DNA of 64,000 bases from Chrysogorgia sp. JL179-B06. Taxonomy: Eukaryota > Cnidaria > Anthozoa > Scleralcyonacea > Chrysogorgiidae. The translations under genes were made by a program, and so were the position numbers. Positions 21,581 to 34,509 of the stretch are shown here, piece by piece. Each line of letters begins with the position of its first letter. Within the stretch, counting starts at the first letter, position 1. The DNA lies in contig JAYKKM010000146.1 in NCBI GenBank assembly GCA_035772405.1, forward strand, positions 166,700-230,699, in the 5' to 3' direction. The notes beneath the pieces are model-generated. The model was not told the DNA's origin and made no database searches. It worked only from the letters and a program-made list of their open reading frames with translations.

Positions 21581-22392
21581 AGAAGGTTGCAATGATGTAC
21601 TGGTTCAATTGATATATGTACTACCTATGAGGCAGTCACTATATATCAGTAATGCTTGGATGTGTTAATATATAGCTTGACGATCGTCCATGTATCGTCT
21701 GTCTACTCCAAACGCCAAGTTTTATTGATGGTTCCGCCACTAATAAAACTGATAATCACACATGTGCGATTATTTATGGTAATCACACATGTGTTGTTGA
21801 TTATATAATAAACAGAAAAATACATATGGATGCTTGGAAATATGAAATTTATTTCTTGTGTTGACCAGGATATCTCACTCGTTCGATATCCTGGTCAACA
21901 CTCGAAATAAATCTCATATTTCCGCACACCATGTATTATTCTCTATATAAATCATGATATTATATGTTGGAATATACATTGGCAATAAAGCGTTTTAAAT
22001 GTTCGTCGATCAGATTTCGACAACGAAATAAGAACGAGAATTTCTTATTTCTATACCGTAAACATCCAAAAATAAGCTACCACATCTTGGACGCAATAAT
22101 AATATGATAAATCAGATTTGGGCAGTGATAAACGGAATTGTGCAAGGTTCGTCTGATAACAAGAAAACATTCATCATTGATGCATGCATAATGTTGTTAC
22201 TTGATTATGCATGCATGACTTGAGAGATCGAGACTAAGCCCCCGTACACACGGAAACGTTTTCCTGCGTATTTGTATTGTTTACTGTTCTCAAGGGAATC
22301 GAGAACAACTAGCTCATTACTTGAAACAATATACAAAAACACAGGAAAACGTTTCCGTGTGTACGGGGCCTAAAGACCGCAGTGTTGCTTTA
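21581..22392. other. Intergenic with short inverted repeats
   Basis: Contains small hairpins: taatcacacatgtg region at 21750-21800, a 40-bp pair gatatctcactcg / cgatatcctggtcaacac near 21860-21905, and cgtacacacggaaacgtttt / aaaacgtttccgtgtgtacg at 22243-22366 (a MITE-like pair of about 125 bp). No gene found. Confidence 0.5.
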
Positions 22393-23441
22393 GGGAGCGT
22401 TCATTATTTATGACGCAGGGATTGGTACCGAAGAGAAACAAGTTGAAGTTCAAAAAAAAATGTTTTACCCAACCTTTCAAACACTGAATTTTTCTTTTAC
22501 CCAACCATCACTAGATGATGCAGGGTTTGAATTAGCACGTCGCAATTTGCGAGCCGATTTTTGGCACTTGCGAATCGAAAATTTTATTTTTTGCGAATCG
22601 AAATTTTTTAATAACATGTATTCTAAAAAAAGATATGTAAAACGAAGAAATATAGCAGAAATATTTACGAAATTCGGGACAAAATTCAATGGCCGCCATT
22701 TTGTCGTCTCAGGCCCCGTCAAGCTTATTTACATCGCGGTTTTCGCGGATCTATTGTATTTTGGCAGGTCGTAGATGTTGTAAATTCTTTTCGTTACTTA
22801 TTTCTTACTTTGAATCATCATTTTACACCATGGCATACTTAAATGTTAACATAATTTACACGGGCGAGATAATTTAAAAGTCAGAAATTTGAAGACGGCG
22901 CGAGTTTTCCGCAAGGGGAGGGACTTCATTTAAAATGTTCATTTATTTTTACGGGCGAGAGTCGTGTCGCATCTCGAAATTCACAATTTTTTTTGCGAGT
23001 CGACTTTTTCTCTCTAATTCGAACCCTGTGATGCAACCACATATACTTCTAATTATACGTCCTTTGCCTACTGTCTCGTCCTTTCTCTTATCATAACCTT
23101 TAGATATTTATCTGATATTTATAGTGTTAAATATTGGTTCATATAGTATGAGATCATTACAATATTCTAAGGAAGTTAAAGTTTGTGTTACTGTTTATAA
23201 ACATGAAAATATGTATATCTAAAATATTATTTAACAAGAGGTTTTACCCGACACTGTCTTTGGACAAGCAATCGCTATGTTTTATATTGTATCACTATTA
23301 TTATAACTATAGACATTAAACACTGATTTATTTTATTTCTTTTGTTTTAAAATTTGTTACCGATATTTATAATGCAACAAAAAATCTTACCCAGCCATTT
23401 CTCTTCGGTACCAACCCCAGCCATAAATTGTGAACGCTCCG
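22393..23441. mobile_element. MITE-like element with nested MITE
   Basis: Termini of about 48 bp (gggagcgttcattatttatg; ggtaccgaagagaaa) are matched in reverse complement at the right end (cataaattgtgaacgctcc; tttctcttcggtacc), imperfectly. The 22521-23028 element splits its left half. Confidence 0.7.
22521..23028. mobile_element. Nested MITE with CAGGGTTTGAATTAG-type ends
   Basis: The left end cagggtttgaattag and right end ctaattcgaaccctg are inverted with one mismatch. It is flanked by TGATG on both sides (22516-22520, 23029-23033). Internal gcgaatcgaaattt-type repeats pair with gagtcgact. The ORFs inside are not gene-like. Confidence 0.75.
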
Positions 23442-24247
<806 letters not shown>

Positions 24248-24279
24248 TGAAGTTAAAACTGGATAAAAATAACTATTTA

Positions 24280-24349
24280 CACATAAAACACTACAAATCT
24301 GTTTCAAGAGTGTTCCCAAGAGCACTCTCTCATCACGTGTAAAAATGTG
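24280..24349 (-). ncRNA. Hammerhead ribozyme-like fold in the Penelope-like element tail
   Basis: On the minus strand the order is stem I strand CACA-ttttt-ACAC, core G-TGATGA (C3 replaced by G), a 7-bp stem II (gagagtg/cactctt), GAAA, a 3-bp stem III (aca-gatt-tgt), cleavage-site A, then stem I return GTGT-ttta-TGTG. This is the layout of the short-stem-III hammerheads known from Penelope-like elements. The C3 to G change would break the C3-G8 pair, so this copy is probably inactive. Confidence 0.65.
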
Positions 24350-24508
24350 CTGACTAACTAACCTACTTAAATACGCTGATCTATGTGACGTCATATAACT
24401 TCATACTCTTTAACAAATATCTGTTTGCGTGACGGCATGTACTCGATAGTTCGTTCCTACTATTTAATGTGCATAGGTGTGGTTGTTTTATAATAAAGTA
24501 TTTTTCTG

Positions 24509-25459
24509 TTATGCATAAATTGCACCGTTTACTAACATTAGTATATGACGTGGCCCTTGCAAGGATTTTCCATGATAGGATGTAATCCCTTCTTTCAATG
24601 TCCAAATATATTTGCTTAGTTCTGTTGCATTTTTCGTGTTAATATTCCTAAATGAGGCCGTGTGATTGCGGTATCTTGTTTTAAATTTGTTTTGGGTTAG
24701 TCCGACATAAGTTTCTTTACCGTTGCCGGTTTCCACTGTGGCTTGGTAGATGACATTTGTGGTAAGGCATTGGCCGTCTAAGGGACACTCTGATTTGTTT
24801 CTACAATTGCACGTCGGTTCACTTTGTTGGTTGTTGTTGCTTGCACGGGATTTCCCTAAGGTTGATTTGTTATGGTTACTGATTTTCGATTGCAAGTTAG
24901 GCATACATGAATAACTTAACTTAAGAGTGTTTTTATTAAAAATTTTCTTTAGTGGATGTTCATTCGTAAATGTTCCGTTGAGAATTGCCAAGAATTTCTT
25001 TCCTACATTCGATGCTACGTGTCTACTGAATGGTGGGTTGTACCAGGTAATATTACGGGGTCTGTTTGATCCGGCTATTCGCCTGTTGTCATCATCCTGC
25101 TCATAAGTGAGGGCAAAATCATATCCACTTTTGCTCAGGGCTTGTTGATAAATTGGTGCGGCTCTGTCGAAAGACTGTTTATTTGATGAGGTTTCTCTAA
25201 GGCGTCGGTTTATTGCGATTGGGATGTTCTTTATTATGGATGGTGGGTGGTTACTTTCACAATGAACATACAGTGGCGTGTTGTTGGGTTTTACGTATGG
25301 TGCGTATGATCCGTCATCAAGATTTAGGGTTACGTCCAGGAAGTTAACAATTTTTTTGTTCGCCTCTATTGTTATCTGGAGCCCATTGTTTGAAAAAACG
25401 TTGCAAATCTCCTTTTTTATTTGTTCGATTCTTCGCGCGGTGGTGCTCAGCGCAGCCAA
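24509..25459 (-). pseudogene. Penelope-like element: RT thumb and GIY-YIG endonuclease region
   Basis: A 316-residue frame. The start follows the polymerase motif YRDDGLAAL, whose first residues lie just upstream of the ORF start. The middle contains Penelope-type thumb sequence (NPPFSRHVASNVGKKF). At about residue 215-225 a Cys cluster CNCRNKSECPLDGQC precedes VIYQATV and TYVGLTQNKFKTRYRNH, the GIY-YIG nuclease core with its Arg and following H-x-x-S-F. It is continuous in frame with the RT piece at 25499-25860 except for one stop codon, and is followed by the hammerhead-like tail. Confidence 0.85.
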
Positions 25460-25498
25460 TCCATCATCTCTATACAGACCAATCTGGCTTCTACTAAT

Positions 25499-25860
25499 TT
25501 ATTTTGGAAGTTGACACAAAAGATATGAGCCGACGAGCTCGCAGGTCTCAGCGCCGTCGTATGATCCCATGGTTACATCAAATGATTCCGCTGTGTTTTT
25601 CTTGGACCAAGCTATTCCGTTGTTAAACAATAGCGATCGCTTTGCGTGTAGAATAATGTTTCTTTCCTCTGTTGATATGTTGGTATACGATGCTGAAAAA
25701 TCGAGGGCTCTATTTAGGAGCTCAGGAGAGATGGATGGACAAAAACTTACTATATCGAACTCAATAAACGAGTTTTGTTTTTTGTTCTGTATGGCGTTAA
25801 ACCAGGTCAAAGTATCTTTTGAATTATCCGAAATTATCCGAAATTATGACTGCAGGGTTG
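25499..25860 (-). pseudogene. Penelope-like element: RT palm region
   Basis: Same frame as 24509-25459, separated by a TAA. It reads FIEFDIVSFCPSISPELLN (motif A), HAKRSLLF and FDVTMGSYDGAETCELVG (motif B). The motif C YRDD lies just past the stop. The 5' end is lost near 25870, where plus-strand sequence of a second element begins. Confidence 0.8.
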
Positions 25861-25939
25861 GCGGCGATTTGACGTTTTTATATCCGACTACGGTCGACCC
25901 GATAATGGCTATTATTGATTAAGAATAATTCCCAGATGC

Positions 25940-26195
25940 CTCTAGTAATGAATTTTCATCCAGCGTTGTCAGGGGTAAGGAATATTATTGATTCTATATC
26001 TGGCCTATTTTGCATGCTTCAGATGACATGAAAGAAATTTGGGGGGACAAGCCTATGATAGCATATAGGAGGCCAACATATTTTAAGGATGTTTTGGTTA
26101 CAGCAAAGTTGAAAGGTGAAGACTCAGATTTAAGGGATAAAGGTATGAAGAAATGCAGTAAGTCTCGCTGTCAAATTTGTAAATATGTTGAAGAA
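25940..26195 (+). pseudogene. Second Penelope-like element: C-terminal thumb fragment
   Basis: It reads HPALSGVRNIIDSI with a frameshift, then HASDDMKEIWGDKPMIAYRR and VTAKL, then a Cys pair CSKSRCQIC. This is the segment lying between RT and endonuclease in this family. It is joined directly to an N-terminal RT fragment at about 26195. Confidence 0.7.
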
Positions 26196-26805
26196 CGCGG
26201 ATAAGGGGTCGGCTGTTGTAGTTTGGGGAATAGAGCAATACCGGAGGGAAGCTTATACACAACTGGGTGAATCTTCGGTTTATGAATTGGTACAGAACAA
26301 TCCTGTGCATGGAAATTGTTTGTAAGAAAGTTGATGAAAAACAAGTTGAATGTTTAAAAAACAAGGTTTCTATTTCTGGGGATAATCAAAAGTATTTAAG
26401 CAGCAGGGAGAGTAAACTGGGTAGGTTTTATTTGCTTCCGAAAATCCACAAAAGATTGATAGATGTTCCAGGTAGGCCTGTAATTTTCAATTGTGGTACG
26501 CCAACTGAAGGGCTTTCAGAGTTTGTGGATTTTCACCTCCAACCTATCATAAAGACCTTATACCTTATATTACTAAGGACACTACGGATTTTCTTGGTAA
26601 ACTTAGGATGTTGGGTGATATTCCAGATAATGCTATTATCTGTTCTATGGACGTTGTTGGTTTATATACACATATACCTCATGGTGAGGGATTGAGTTGT
26701 ATGAAGTTTTGAAGTATGAGGGATTGAGTTGTTAATGAATCAGAATTGAATAATATGTGTATCGGAGCGGAGGATTTGGTAGATGTGGCCAATTTGTAAA
26801 TACGC
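26195..26805 (+). pseudogene. Second Penelope-like element: N-terminal RT fragment
   Basis: It starts NADKGSAVVVW, then LGRFYLLPKIHKRLIDVPGR and PVIFNCGTPTEGLSEFVDFH, the LPKIHK box diagnostic of Penelope-like RTs. Frameshifts follow near 26560. Near 26770 AEDLVDVANL remains before the BEL/Pao sequence starts. Confidence 0.75.
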
Positions 26806-28290
26806 TGAAATGTCAAGAAGAACAGTGGCCAAAGGACCTACCAGCAAAGACCGTGATCACGTTGACGTCGAGATGACCAAGCATCCACCTTCAATAACTC
26901 ACGCTCTGTCTGGAATTTCGCATTCCACTGATAACGTCATGGATATCGAGAAGATAATTTACTACCTAAAATACAGCACAAGGAACAAGTTACTTCGTGT
27001 CACGGCAAGAGTCCTACGGTTTCTGAAGACGACAAGAAAGAAATCGTGTTCATGAGCTAAGCCGAATATTTATGGTTCCGAAGCATACAATCAACGGCTT
27101 TCGTGGAAGAAATACGATGCATCCGCTCAGGTCGTTCGAATCCGATGGTAAATCAACTCAGAATGTATATCGACGATGACCATGTTATCCGTTGTGAAGG
27201 AAGAATTAAGCATTCCAAACTACCCGACACCGCTAAACAGCCTATCCTTCTACCCTCGAAGCATGGTTTTACTGCAATGATTATACGAGAAAGTCACAAG
27301 ATTGCATTGCTTCATGATGGAATCAGGGAAACTCTGAAATGCGTTCTGTGAAACGAATCTTAAAAAAGTGTGTAGTTTGCAAGAAATTGCAAGGAAACGC
27401 CTTCGCTACACCACGAGAACCCACTATGCCGTCAAGCCAAGTCAGTAAAGAGCCTCCGTTTACGAACACTGGCATTGATTTTGCGGGGCCTCTCTACGTC
27501 ACGACTAATCAAGCAACGAAAAAAGTGTACGTATGTCTGTTCACCTGTGCTTCCAGAAGGGGTGTCCATCTTGAACTAGTGGATACTGTAGTTTATCCAC
27601 TTCCACATTCCTCCAAGCCTTTCGTTGCTTTGAATCGCTAAAAACACTCCTGGTAGAGATTGAAACCACTCTTAATAACAGGCCACTTACTGTACGTATG
27701 TATACGACGACGAAGAGAGTATTTCGTACCCGCTAACACCTTCACAACTAATCTATGGTCGACAAATTGTATTGACAGTGAGAAGCAATTCGACATCATT
27801 AGCACCCACGAATCCTTGACTAGAAAGGCCAAACATCACAAGCGGCTGCTTGTCCAGTTTATGAATCGTTGGAAAAATGAATACCTGTTAAGCATCCGGG
27901 AAGCTTCGCGTACACTTCATGGGCCAACAGCAGTCTCTGCTGTCGTCTCGATAGCGGTTGGCGATGTTGTAGTATTAAAGAAAGATGGTTCCTCAAGAAT
28001 CTTCTGGAAGCTAGCGACTGTACAAGAGCTATTGAGAAGCAAAGATGGGATAGTACGATCTGCCAAGATACGTGTGGTCAATACGGAAAAGGGAAACGTA
28101 ACTGAATTACGACGGCCGATACAACACCTCATACATGTACCTCTGGAGTTACGAATTAGTCAAGACCCTGCAACCAACGATCCTGATCCAGAGCGGGAAC
28201 CTAGACCTGAAACAGATGATCCGCCAAGACAACGACCAAGACGTCACAGCCATTATTGGAGAAATGTTACGAAAGGAATCTTGCTGAATT
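26806..28290 (+). pseudogene. BEL/Pao element: integrase and C-terminal region
   Basis: Fragments in order: STRNKLLRVTARVLRFLKT; LRMYIDDDHVIRCEGRIKHS with PILLPSKHGFTAMIIRESHK; CVVCKKLQG (zinc binding) after a frameshift at 27340; TGIDFAGPLYV and KVYVCLFTCASRRGVHLEL (integrase core start); ETTLNNRPLT; LTRKAKHHKRLLVQFMNRWK; and the C-terminal RIFWKLATVQELLRSKDG. The DDE core is broken by an internal deletion after VDTVVYPL. It ends in the LTR-like sequence at 28300-28507. Confidence 0.85.
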
Positions 28291-28299
28291 TAAAACGAT

Positions 28300-28510
28300 A
28301 TTATAGTTTCTTGTATTTTTCTGTTTTCTTTGATCATTTTGTGGTGATCAATGCCGGGAGTGTGCTGAAGGTTATATTTTGTAATATAGCGCACGTGTCA
28401 ATCATGCGCCGAACCGAATCATGTGATCTTGTATTTTTCTGTTTTCTTTGATCACTTTGTGGTGATCAACGCCGTGTGTGTGCTGAAGAAAAACGATCGA
28501 ACACGAACCA
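28300..28510 (+). mobile_element. BEL/Pao LTR remnants, two partial tandem copies
   Basis: The block cttgtatttttctgttttct with tgtggtgatcaa occurs twice (about 28312 and 28430) and once more at 12940. The second copy extends to aaaaacgatcgaacacgaac. Confidence 0.65.
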
Positions 28511-28513
28511 TAG

Positions 28514-29286
<773 letters not shown>

Positions 29287-29700
29287 GGATGATTGAGTCG
29301 GTTTTCGTTAATGTACCGCGGTCTGTATATATCATAAAGCCCTATGAATACTAATTAGATTAAAAATGAAGAAAAAACTAGGAAAATATTTGTCCAAGGT
29401 GAAAAAATAGACAAAACTTTGTCGGAAAACCTCATCAAATCATGAAATAAGTCAGTTAATTACCACGAAAGGGCTGTATATAGCATACATCCCTCGTTCT
29501 CGGTAATTAACTCTTACTTATTAGCCGACAAAGTCGGTTTTCTTTGATCTACCGCGGGGTATATATCACGAATATCCCAGAAAAGTAAACAACTAATTGA
29601 GCTCGGTCGGTTCAATAACCTATACTACGCGTCCTCGGGGCTGTATACAGCATACATCCCTCGTTCTCGGTAATTAACTCTTATACAATAAGGTTACAGG
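29287..29700 (+). repeat. Diverged direct repeats of a 170-200 bp unit
   Basis: The block ctgtatatagcatacatccctcgttctcggtaattaactctta recurs at 29471 and 29641, and accgcgg-tatatatca with a preceding gtcggttttc recurs at 29298 and 29532. Function not apparent. Confidence 0.6.
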
Positions 29701-30180
29701 TATACAGCTAAATCAATCAAGGTTGTCCTCCGACAAAGCTAAAAGGTCGAAGCCAAGCGCGAAAAGTACATTGGGAACGACAAATTTTAATCCATGTTTG
29801 TGTAAAGAACGCCGTTCAAATACAGGGAGACTTGTGGTCAATGCTAAAAGCTTGACAGAAATGATGGGGTTGAATGTTAAGGAAGTTGATTTGCACTTGG
29901 AAAATATAAAAAATTAACCGGTTTCTGCGTATTTTGATAATTACAAACATTTTCCCTGTTTTTGTTTGCAATAGCGTAGCGAACATAATAATAATAATAA
30001 CATGTGACATCAATGTATTCATATTTCTCATTAATAATCCCTAGAGAGTCAACTTCGGGGTTTGTTTGTACTGTTTGCTTAGGTATTTTACATAGAGTAA
30101 TTCCCATCATACTTTTCGCGCTTGGCTTTCACCCTTTAGCTTTGTCAGAAAACAACCTTAATTGATTTAGCTGTATAATT
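29695..30180. mobile_element. Inverted-repeat element with a small ORF
   Basis: The left end (tatacagctaaatcaatcaa, then ccgacaaagctaaaaggt) is matched by the right end (ttgatttagctgtata, with agctttgtcag and cgcgcttggcttt). A 64-residue frame (29723-29917) starts inside the left arm and resembles nothing I know. Part of an eroded DNA transposon is the likeliest reading. Confidence 0.6.
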
Positions 30181-32540
30181 GTATAAAGTATTCAAAAGCC
30201 TCTTTTTATAGCTCATAAATGGCAATCAACGTGCGTTAATTATTATGTAATGTTACATAATTTTCATAAGCTAAAATTACTAAACTAACGTCTTTCGTAG
30301 GGTCTAGCCGTGGGTGTTTCGGCTGCCACAATATCCTCAACACCGCACGGCTGGGCAAACGGGCCTCGTTTAGATTGACGTTAGCCCCCCAAAGTTTGGG
30401 ACATAATAGACCTTACCCCATTATGACGCAATTATGGGGGTTTAATATTAACATGAAATCGGGATTAGCTCGCGGTGGCCATATTGGATTGACCACTCCC
30501 AGGTGTAATATCGTCCCCTTTCACATTTTTTCCTTTGCTTACTGCAGGAAATCTATGGGGTTTAACATTAATATGAAAAAATAAATCTCGCAAGGAATTA
30601 TGGTAGCAGTATAGTCGCCAATAGATTAATATTTGGGTAAGATCTATTTGGGTAAGATCATATTTGGGTAAGATCTATTTTAATACGGCTAAATAGGTTA
30701 TTTGGTTAAAACCATTACGGTTAAAGCCGTTTTGTGCTTCGGCAATGAACATAAAAATGCCTGATGTTTGGATCATTTAGAAGAAAAAGTTATTCCAGAT
30801 GTGAATATGTTCATTTATGGGAAAGACTCAATATACTGTTACGTTTAGTGACGTAAAGCGACACGCCAACTGAACAAATGCTCAACAAAAATTTCTACTC
30901 ACTCAGGTATAAATGGTGAAATAGAAGTCGGTCAACTTACGCACATGGTAAAACATGGCTTGTTTTGATTTTCCAATTTTAAGAAGTAAATATAGTTACT
31001 CGTTTATCGTTTATTTTGTTTAAAATGTTGCATTGCAGTGATTTATTGAAGCGTAACTATATAAAGTGTGAAATTACTATCGCTTTAATGTCCAAGGTAA
31101 ACTTTAAGGTTTATGTTTGCTATTATTGAACATTTCTTCATGATGGACTCATCGTATGGTATTTTATTTAACAAAGAAAGTATACAATGAACTAAATGGT
31201 GTTTAATCGTTAGAACAAAGATCAGGGCCGTAGCGAAGGGGGTATTGGGGGAGGTGCGGCACCCCCCAACTTTTACAAAATTGCAATATTCGGAAAATTC
31301 ACAGCTCTATTCGGAAAATTGGGCCCTGTTTTCTTTAAGACTATGTTAAGAGATTATGTCAATATATACTGTTTAATTAAATGTACATTAAACGTACTGG
31401 CAACAGAAAACTTGTCAGTTGAACGTAAGTTAACATGCAGATATCGTGTGATGAACATTGTAATTGTGTCTTATACTTAATCTACTGGAAGTAATTGGTC
31501 ACATTTTGACACCTTGTGTAATAGTTTTAGTATATGGGTAAAATGCAGTACCGTTACCACCATAAGTGTGATAAAAATGGTTTTTGTCCTTCTCGTTTTG
31601 GCAGTTGGCAAAATATTGTTATTATCATTGCAAGATTTGGGGGGGGGGGGGATATATCATTAGGAAATTTTGGGTTGTGAAATATTTTGCTCGTATTCGT
31701 GCATACATGAGTTGTTGTAGACAGTAGTTTAGCCGCCAATAAGATTGCAGCATAAGTTTCGATCGTCAGATCTGGAAACGTATCAGGAAACGTATACCCA
31801 CATGTACATTGTGACTTTATATCGGGTACGTGGCCAACAAAGGGTAGAATAAAAAGTAAAGATCCCATTACAAACTATTTTAGTCATTTCGCAATAGCTA
31901 TATCAATGATACATATGGAATTCCATGTGATTTCCATGTGACATCACTCAATGATCTCTGACGTCACATTCAGAATTATGTTACGTCATCACTAGGTTGA
32001 TGATGCAAAGGTTGGTACAAACGTTGTGTTGGTGTTAGGGTTAGTATTAGGATTATTATAAGGTCTTGTTTTCACTGTTTATCACCATTCTTGCTTAATG
32101 GTTATTACGGCTATATGACTATAACCGCTGACATTTTGTAGGTTCGAGCACAAAGTACGTGTGGGAATACGCTTTCCTGACTACTAGTACGTCATCTTCA
32201 TTCGACACATATACCCTTGTCGTGTAGCACAAGGTACGGTTTTGAGGCCGTCTTGCTTGGTGTTCCACTCAACACAAGGATAATCACCCCGCGGCTCACC
32301 ACTAGACCAGAGACCTGATTTTATTTTTCTCATGCTATATTGAGACAGCCACAACCAAGTTGGTTTCAGTTCATGCTATATTAAATTGTAAATAAATTCT
32401 TATTATAAAATAGGAGACATATAACAAACAAGTTACGGTCACCGCTACTGTTACTGCCGCTTAGCTATCACTGCCGCTGTCACTGTCACTATAATTATCA
32501 TATATATTGCTTATTTATATATTGATTATTTCTAAATTTA
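30181..32540. other. Gene-free stretch
   Basis: Holds an inverted pair (ctaacgtctttcgtagggtc / gacgttag near 30288-30384), three direct copies of atttgggtaagatc (30631-30675), a hAT-like left end cagggccgtagcgaaggggg at 31225 without a found partner, and a G13 run at 31639. No exon or RNA gene supported. Confidence 0.4.
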
Positions 32541-32703
32541 AACTATAGCCCGGCGGTTAAGCCCGAAATTTTGCCTCAATTGTGCGTTTTATGATACAAG
32601 CATGAAACTTGGCAAGTAGATAGAGTTACTAGTAGTGATGACTTTCTGATATAGAGGCAACGCAGATTTCTTCCTGGTTCCTATTAAAGTACTATATTAT
32701 AAA

Positions 32704-32994
32704 AAAGTGAAAATTCAAAGTTCACTTTTAGCGAATATCACCCATATAATTAGAAAGTTCGCCAAAAACTATATGAAGTGGACGATTTTCTAAGCCTATT
32801 TTGAGTTATTAACGCTCAAAAATATGGAAAATGCCGCAAAATGCTTTTTTAGTGGGTTTAGCCTTCTGTAACTCGAAACGAGCTTGGAAAATCGTACAAC
32901 CCGCTTGAATGTCCTTCATATAGCTTTTTGCGAAGTTTCTAATGATATGGATGATATTCGCTAAAAGTGAACTTTGAATTTTCACTTTTTCACA
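32704..32994. mobile_element. MITE with AAGTGAAAATTCAAAGTTCA termini
   Basis: The 291-bp element has long inverted ends (aagtgaaaattcaaagttca...; ...tgaactttgaattttcactt) followed by matching gcgaatatcacccatat arms. Nested in the 32547 element. Confidence 0.85.
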
Positions 32995-33234
32995 CTAATC
33001 TTGACTTGGGTTCTGCGTCTCGTGCCCATACCTCTTCGCGGAACTATGTATAGTCAACGAAATCTCGACTTGTGTAAATTTGCCTTTGTCGTTCGAGATA
33101 TTTATTTGTTCAGTTTTATTACGCGCGTTTTGTGAGTATCCGAATCAAATGTTCGGAACTCGCCAACGGCAGCGTGTTCTGCTTTAGTGCTGAACTTCTA
33201 GCGTCTTTTATGGCGCATTTATAATGTCAAAATT

Positions 33235-33489
33235 GAATGTGACCATTTAAACGCCATACATTTAATTCGAACAACATTTACTCGAAAGAGCAAGCCTCGC
33301 GAAGTTATTAATTTTCCATTCAAGCGGAAATCATGCGGGATGTCACCGTTGTCAAAAACATTGAGGTTATAATGTCTCCTTGATTTAAGACGCTGTCGTT
33401 TGTTGCCGTGTTCCACTCGATAGCAATGTAAACCACAACATTTACTCGAAACGAGCAAGCCTCGCGAAGTTATACATTTTCTATTCAAG
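33235..33489. repeat. Direct repeat next to the 5' LTR
   Basis: The segment aacatttactcgaaa-gagcaagcctcgcgaagttat occurs at 33269 and 33438. It belongs to the host element in which the LTR element landed. Confidence 0.6.
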
Positions 33490-33655
33490 TGTAGTGTTTG
33501 TGACAATGAACTTGTGACCTTCGGCGATCACGTGACGATAGTTAGTAATTGTAATGCGAGATCGGGTGTGTGTTGTTGAGTCTATAGTGTCTATGTGCGT
33601 GTGAAGAATAAAAGAGTAATTTGTGACAACTTTCTGTGTTTACTTTGATACTACA
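33490..33655 (+). repeat. 5' LTR of the Ty3/Gypsy element
   Basis: 166 bp, tgtagtgtttgtgacaatga to tactttgatactaca. Contains aataaaagag, a plausible polyadenylation region. Confidence 0.93.
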
Positions 33656-33678
33656 TTTTGGTGCCGTGACCAGGATAA

Positions 33679-34496
33679 ATGGCGACAAATTATCTATCCA
33701 GTGTGGCGCTTCCATGAGCAGATTTTTGGCTTCGTAAGTTTGAACTTTGCTCGAAGGCCAATGAATGGAAAGACGACGCCATGCTGAAACGACTTCCCAC
33801 GCTTCTGTCGGGTAAAGCCTTCGCAGTGTTTGAACGACTAGACGAAGCGAAGAAAGAATCCTACAAAATTCTAAAAGAAGCGCTCACAACCGCTTTCGGA
33901 GGAGACGCAACAGGGAAACATATCGCGATGATGACATTTCGAAACCGTGCACGTAAACCGGATGAAGATATTCAAGTTTTCGCTTACAATTTAGAGTCGT
34001 TATTAAGACGCGTGCTGCCTGATCTTGGAGGAAACGAACGCGATACCTTCCTTAGACAACAGTTCATCGAAGGAGTAGGTTCAGCCTTAAAGAAAGAGCT
34101 CTTACAACAGCCTGGTCTTTCGTATGGCGAAACAGTCGCTGTTGCGCAACAACTGGATTTGTATATGCAAGTATAATGGCAAATATGCAGTTATTAACGG
34201 AGAAAGTCAACCAGCTTTCAGAGTCTGTCGCGAAAGTAAATGCCGTCTCAGCAGGAAACCTCGCTCAGGCAAGGCGTGGATCATGTTTCAATTGTGGCAA
34301 GAAGGGTCATTTTGCCAGAGAATGCAGAACCTCCGTCCACGCGAGAGCAGCTGATTACCGACAACGTGACCTAGAAAATTACTGTTTTGTTTGCGGGCAA
34401 ATGGGACATTTTGCTCGAGAATGTCAATATAGGTTCCAGTCCCCAGTTCCGCGCCAACAGCGTCAGGAAAACTACCAAGGGTCGACCCGCTACTAG
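33679..34496 (+). pseudogene. Gag of the Ty3/Gypsy element
   Basis: Starts MATNYLSSVALP then an in-frame TGA, resumes as capsid-like FRNRARKPDEDIQVFAYNLE, frameshifts near 34174, and ends with two CCHC knuckles CFNCGKKGHFAREC and CFVCGQMGHFAREC. So at least one stop and one frameshift break it. Confidence 0.85.
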
Positions 34497-34509
34497 GCCG
34501 GGGGTCTAC

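Noticed and set aside
31225..31320. Complete hAT element starting cagggccgtagcgaag
   Set aside because: Only one end is visible; no inverted partner or target duplication found.
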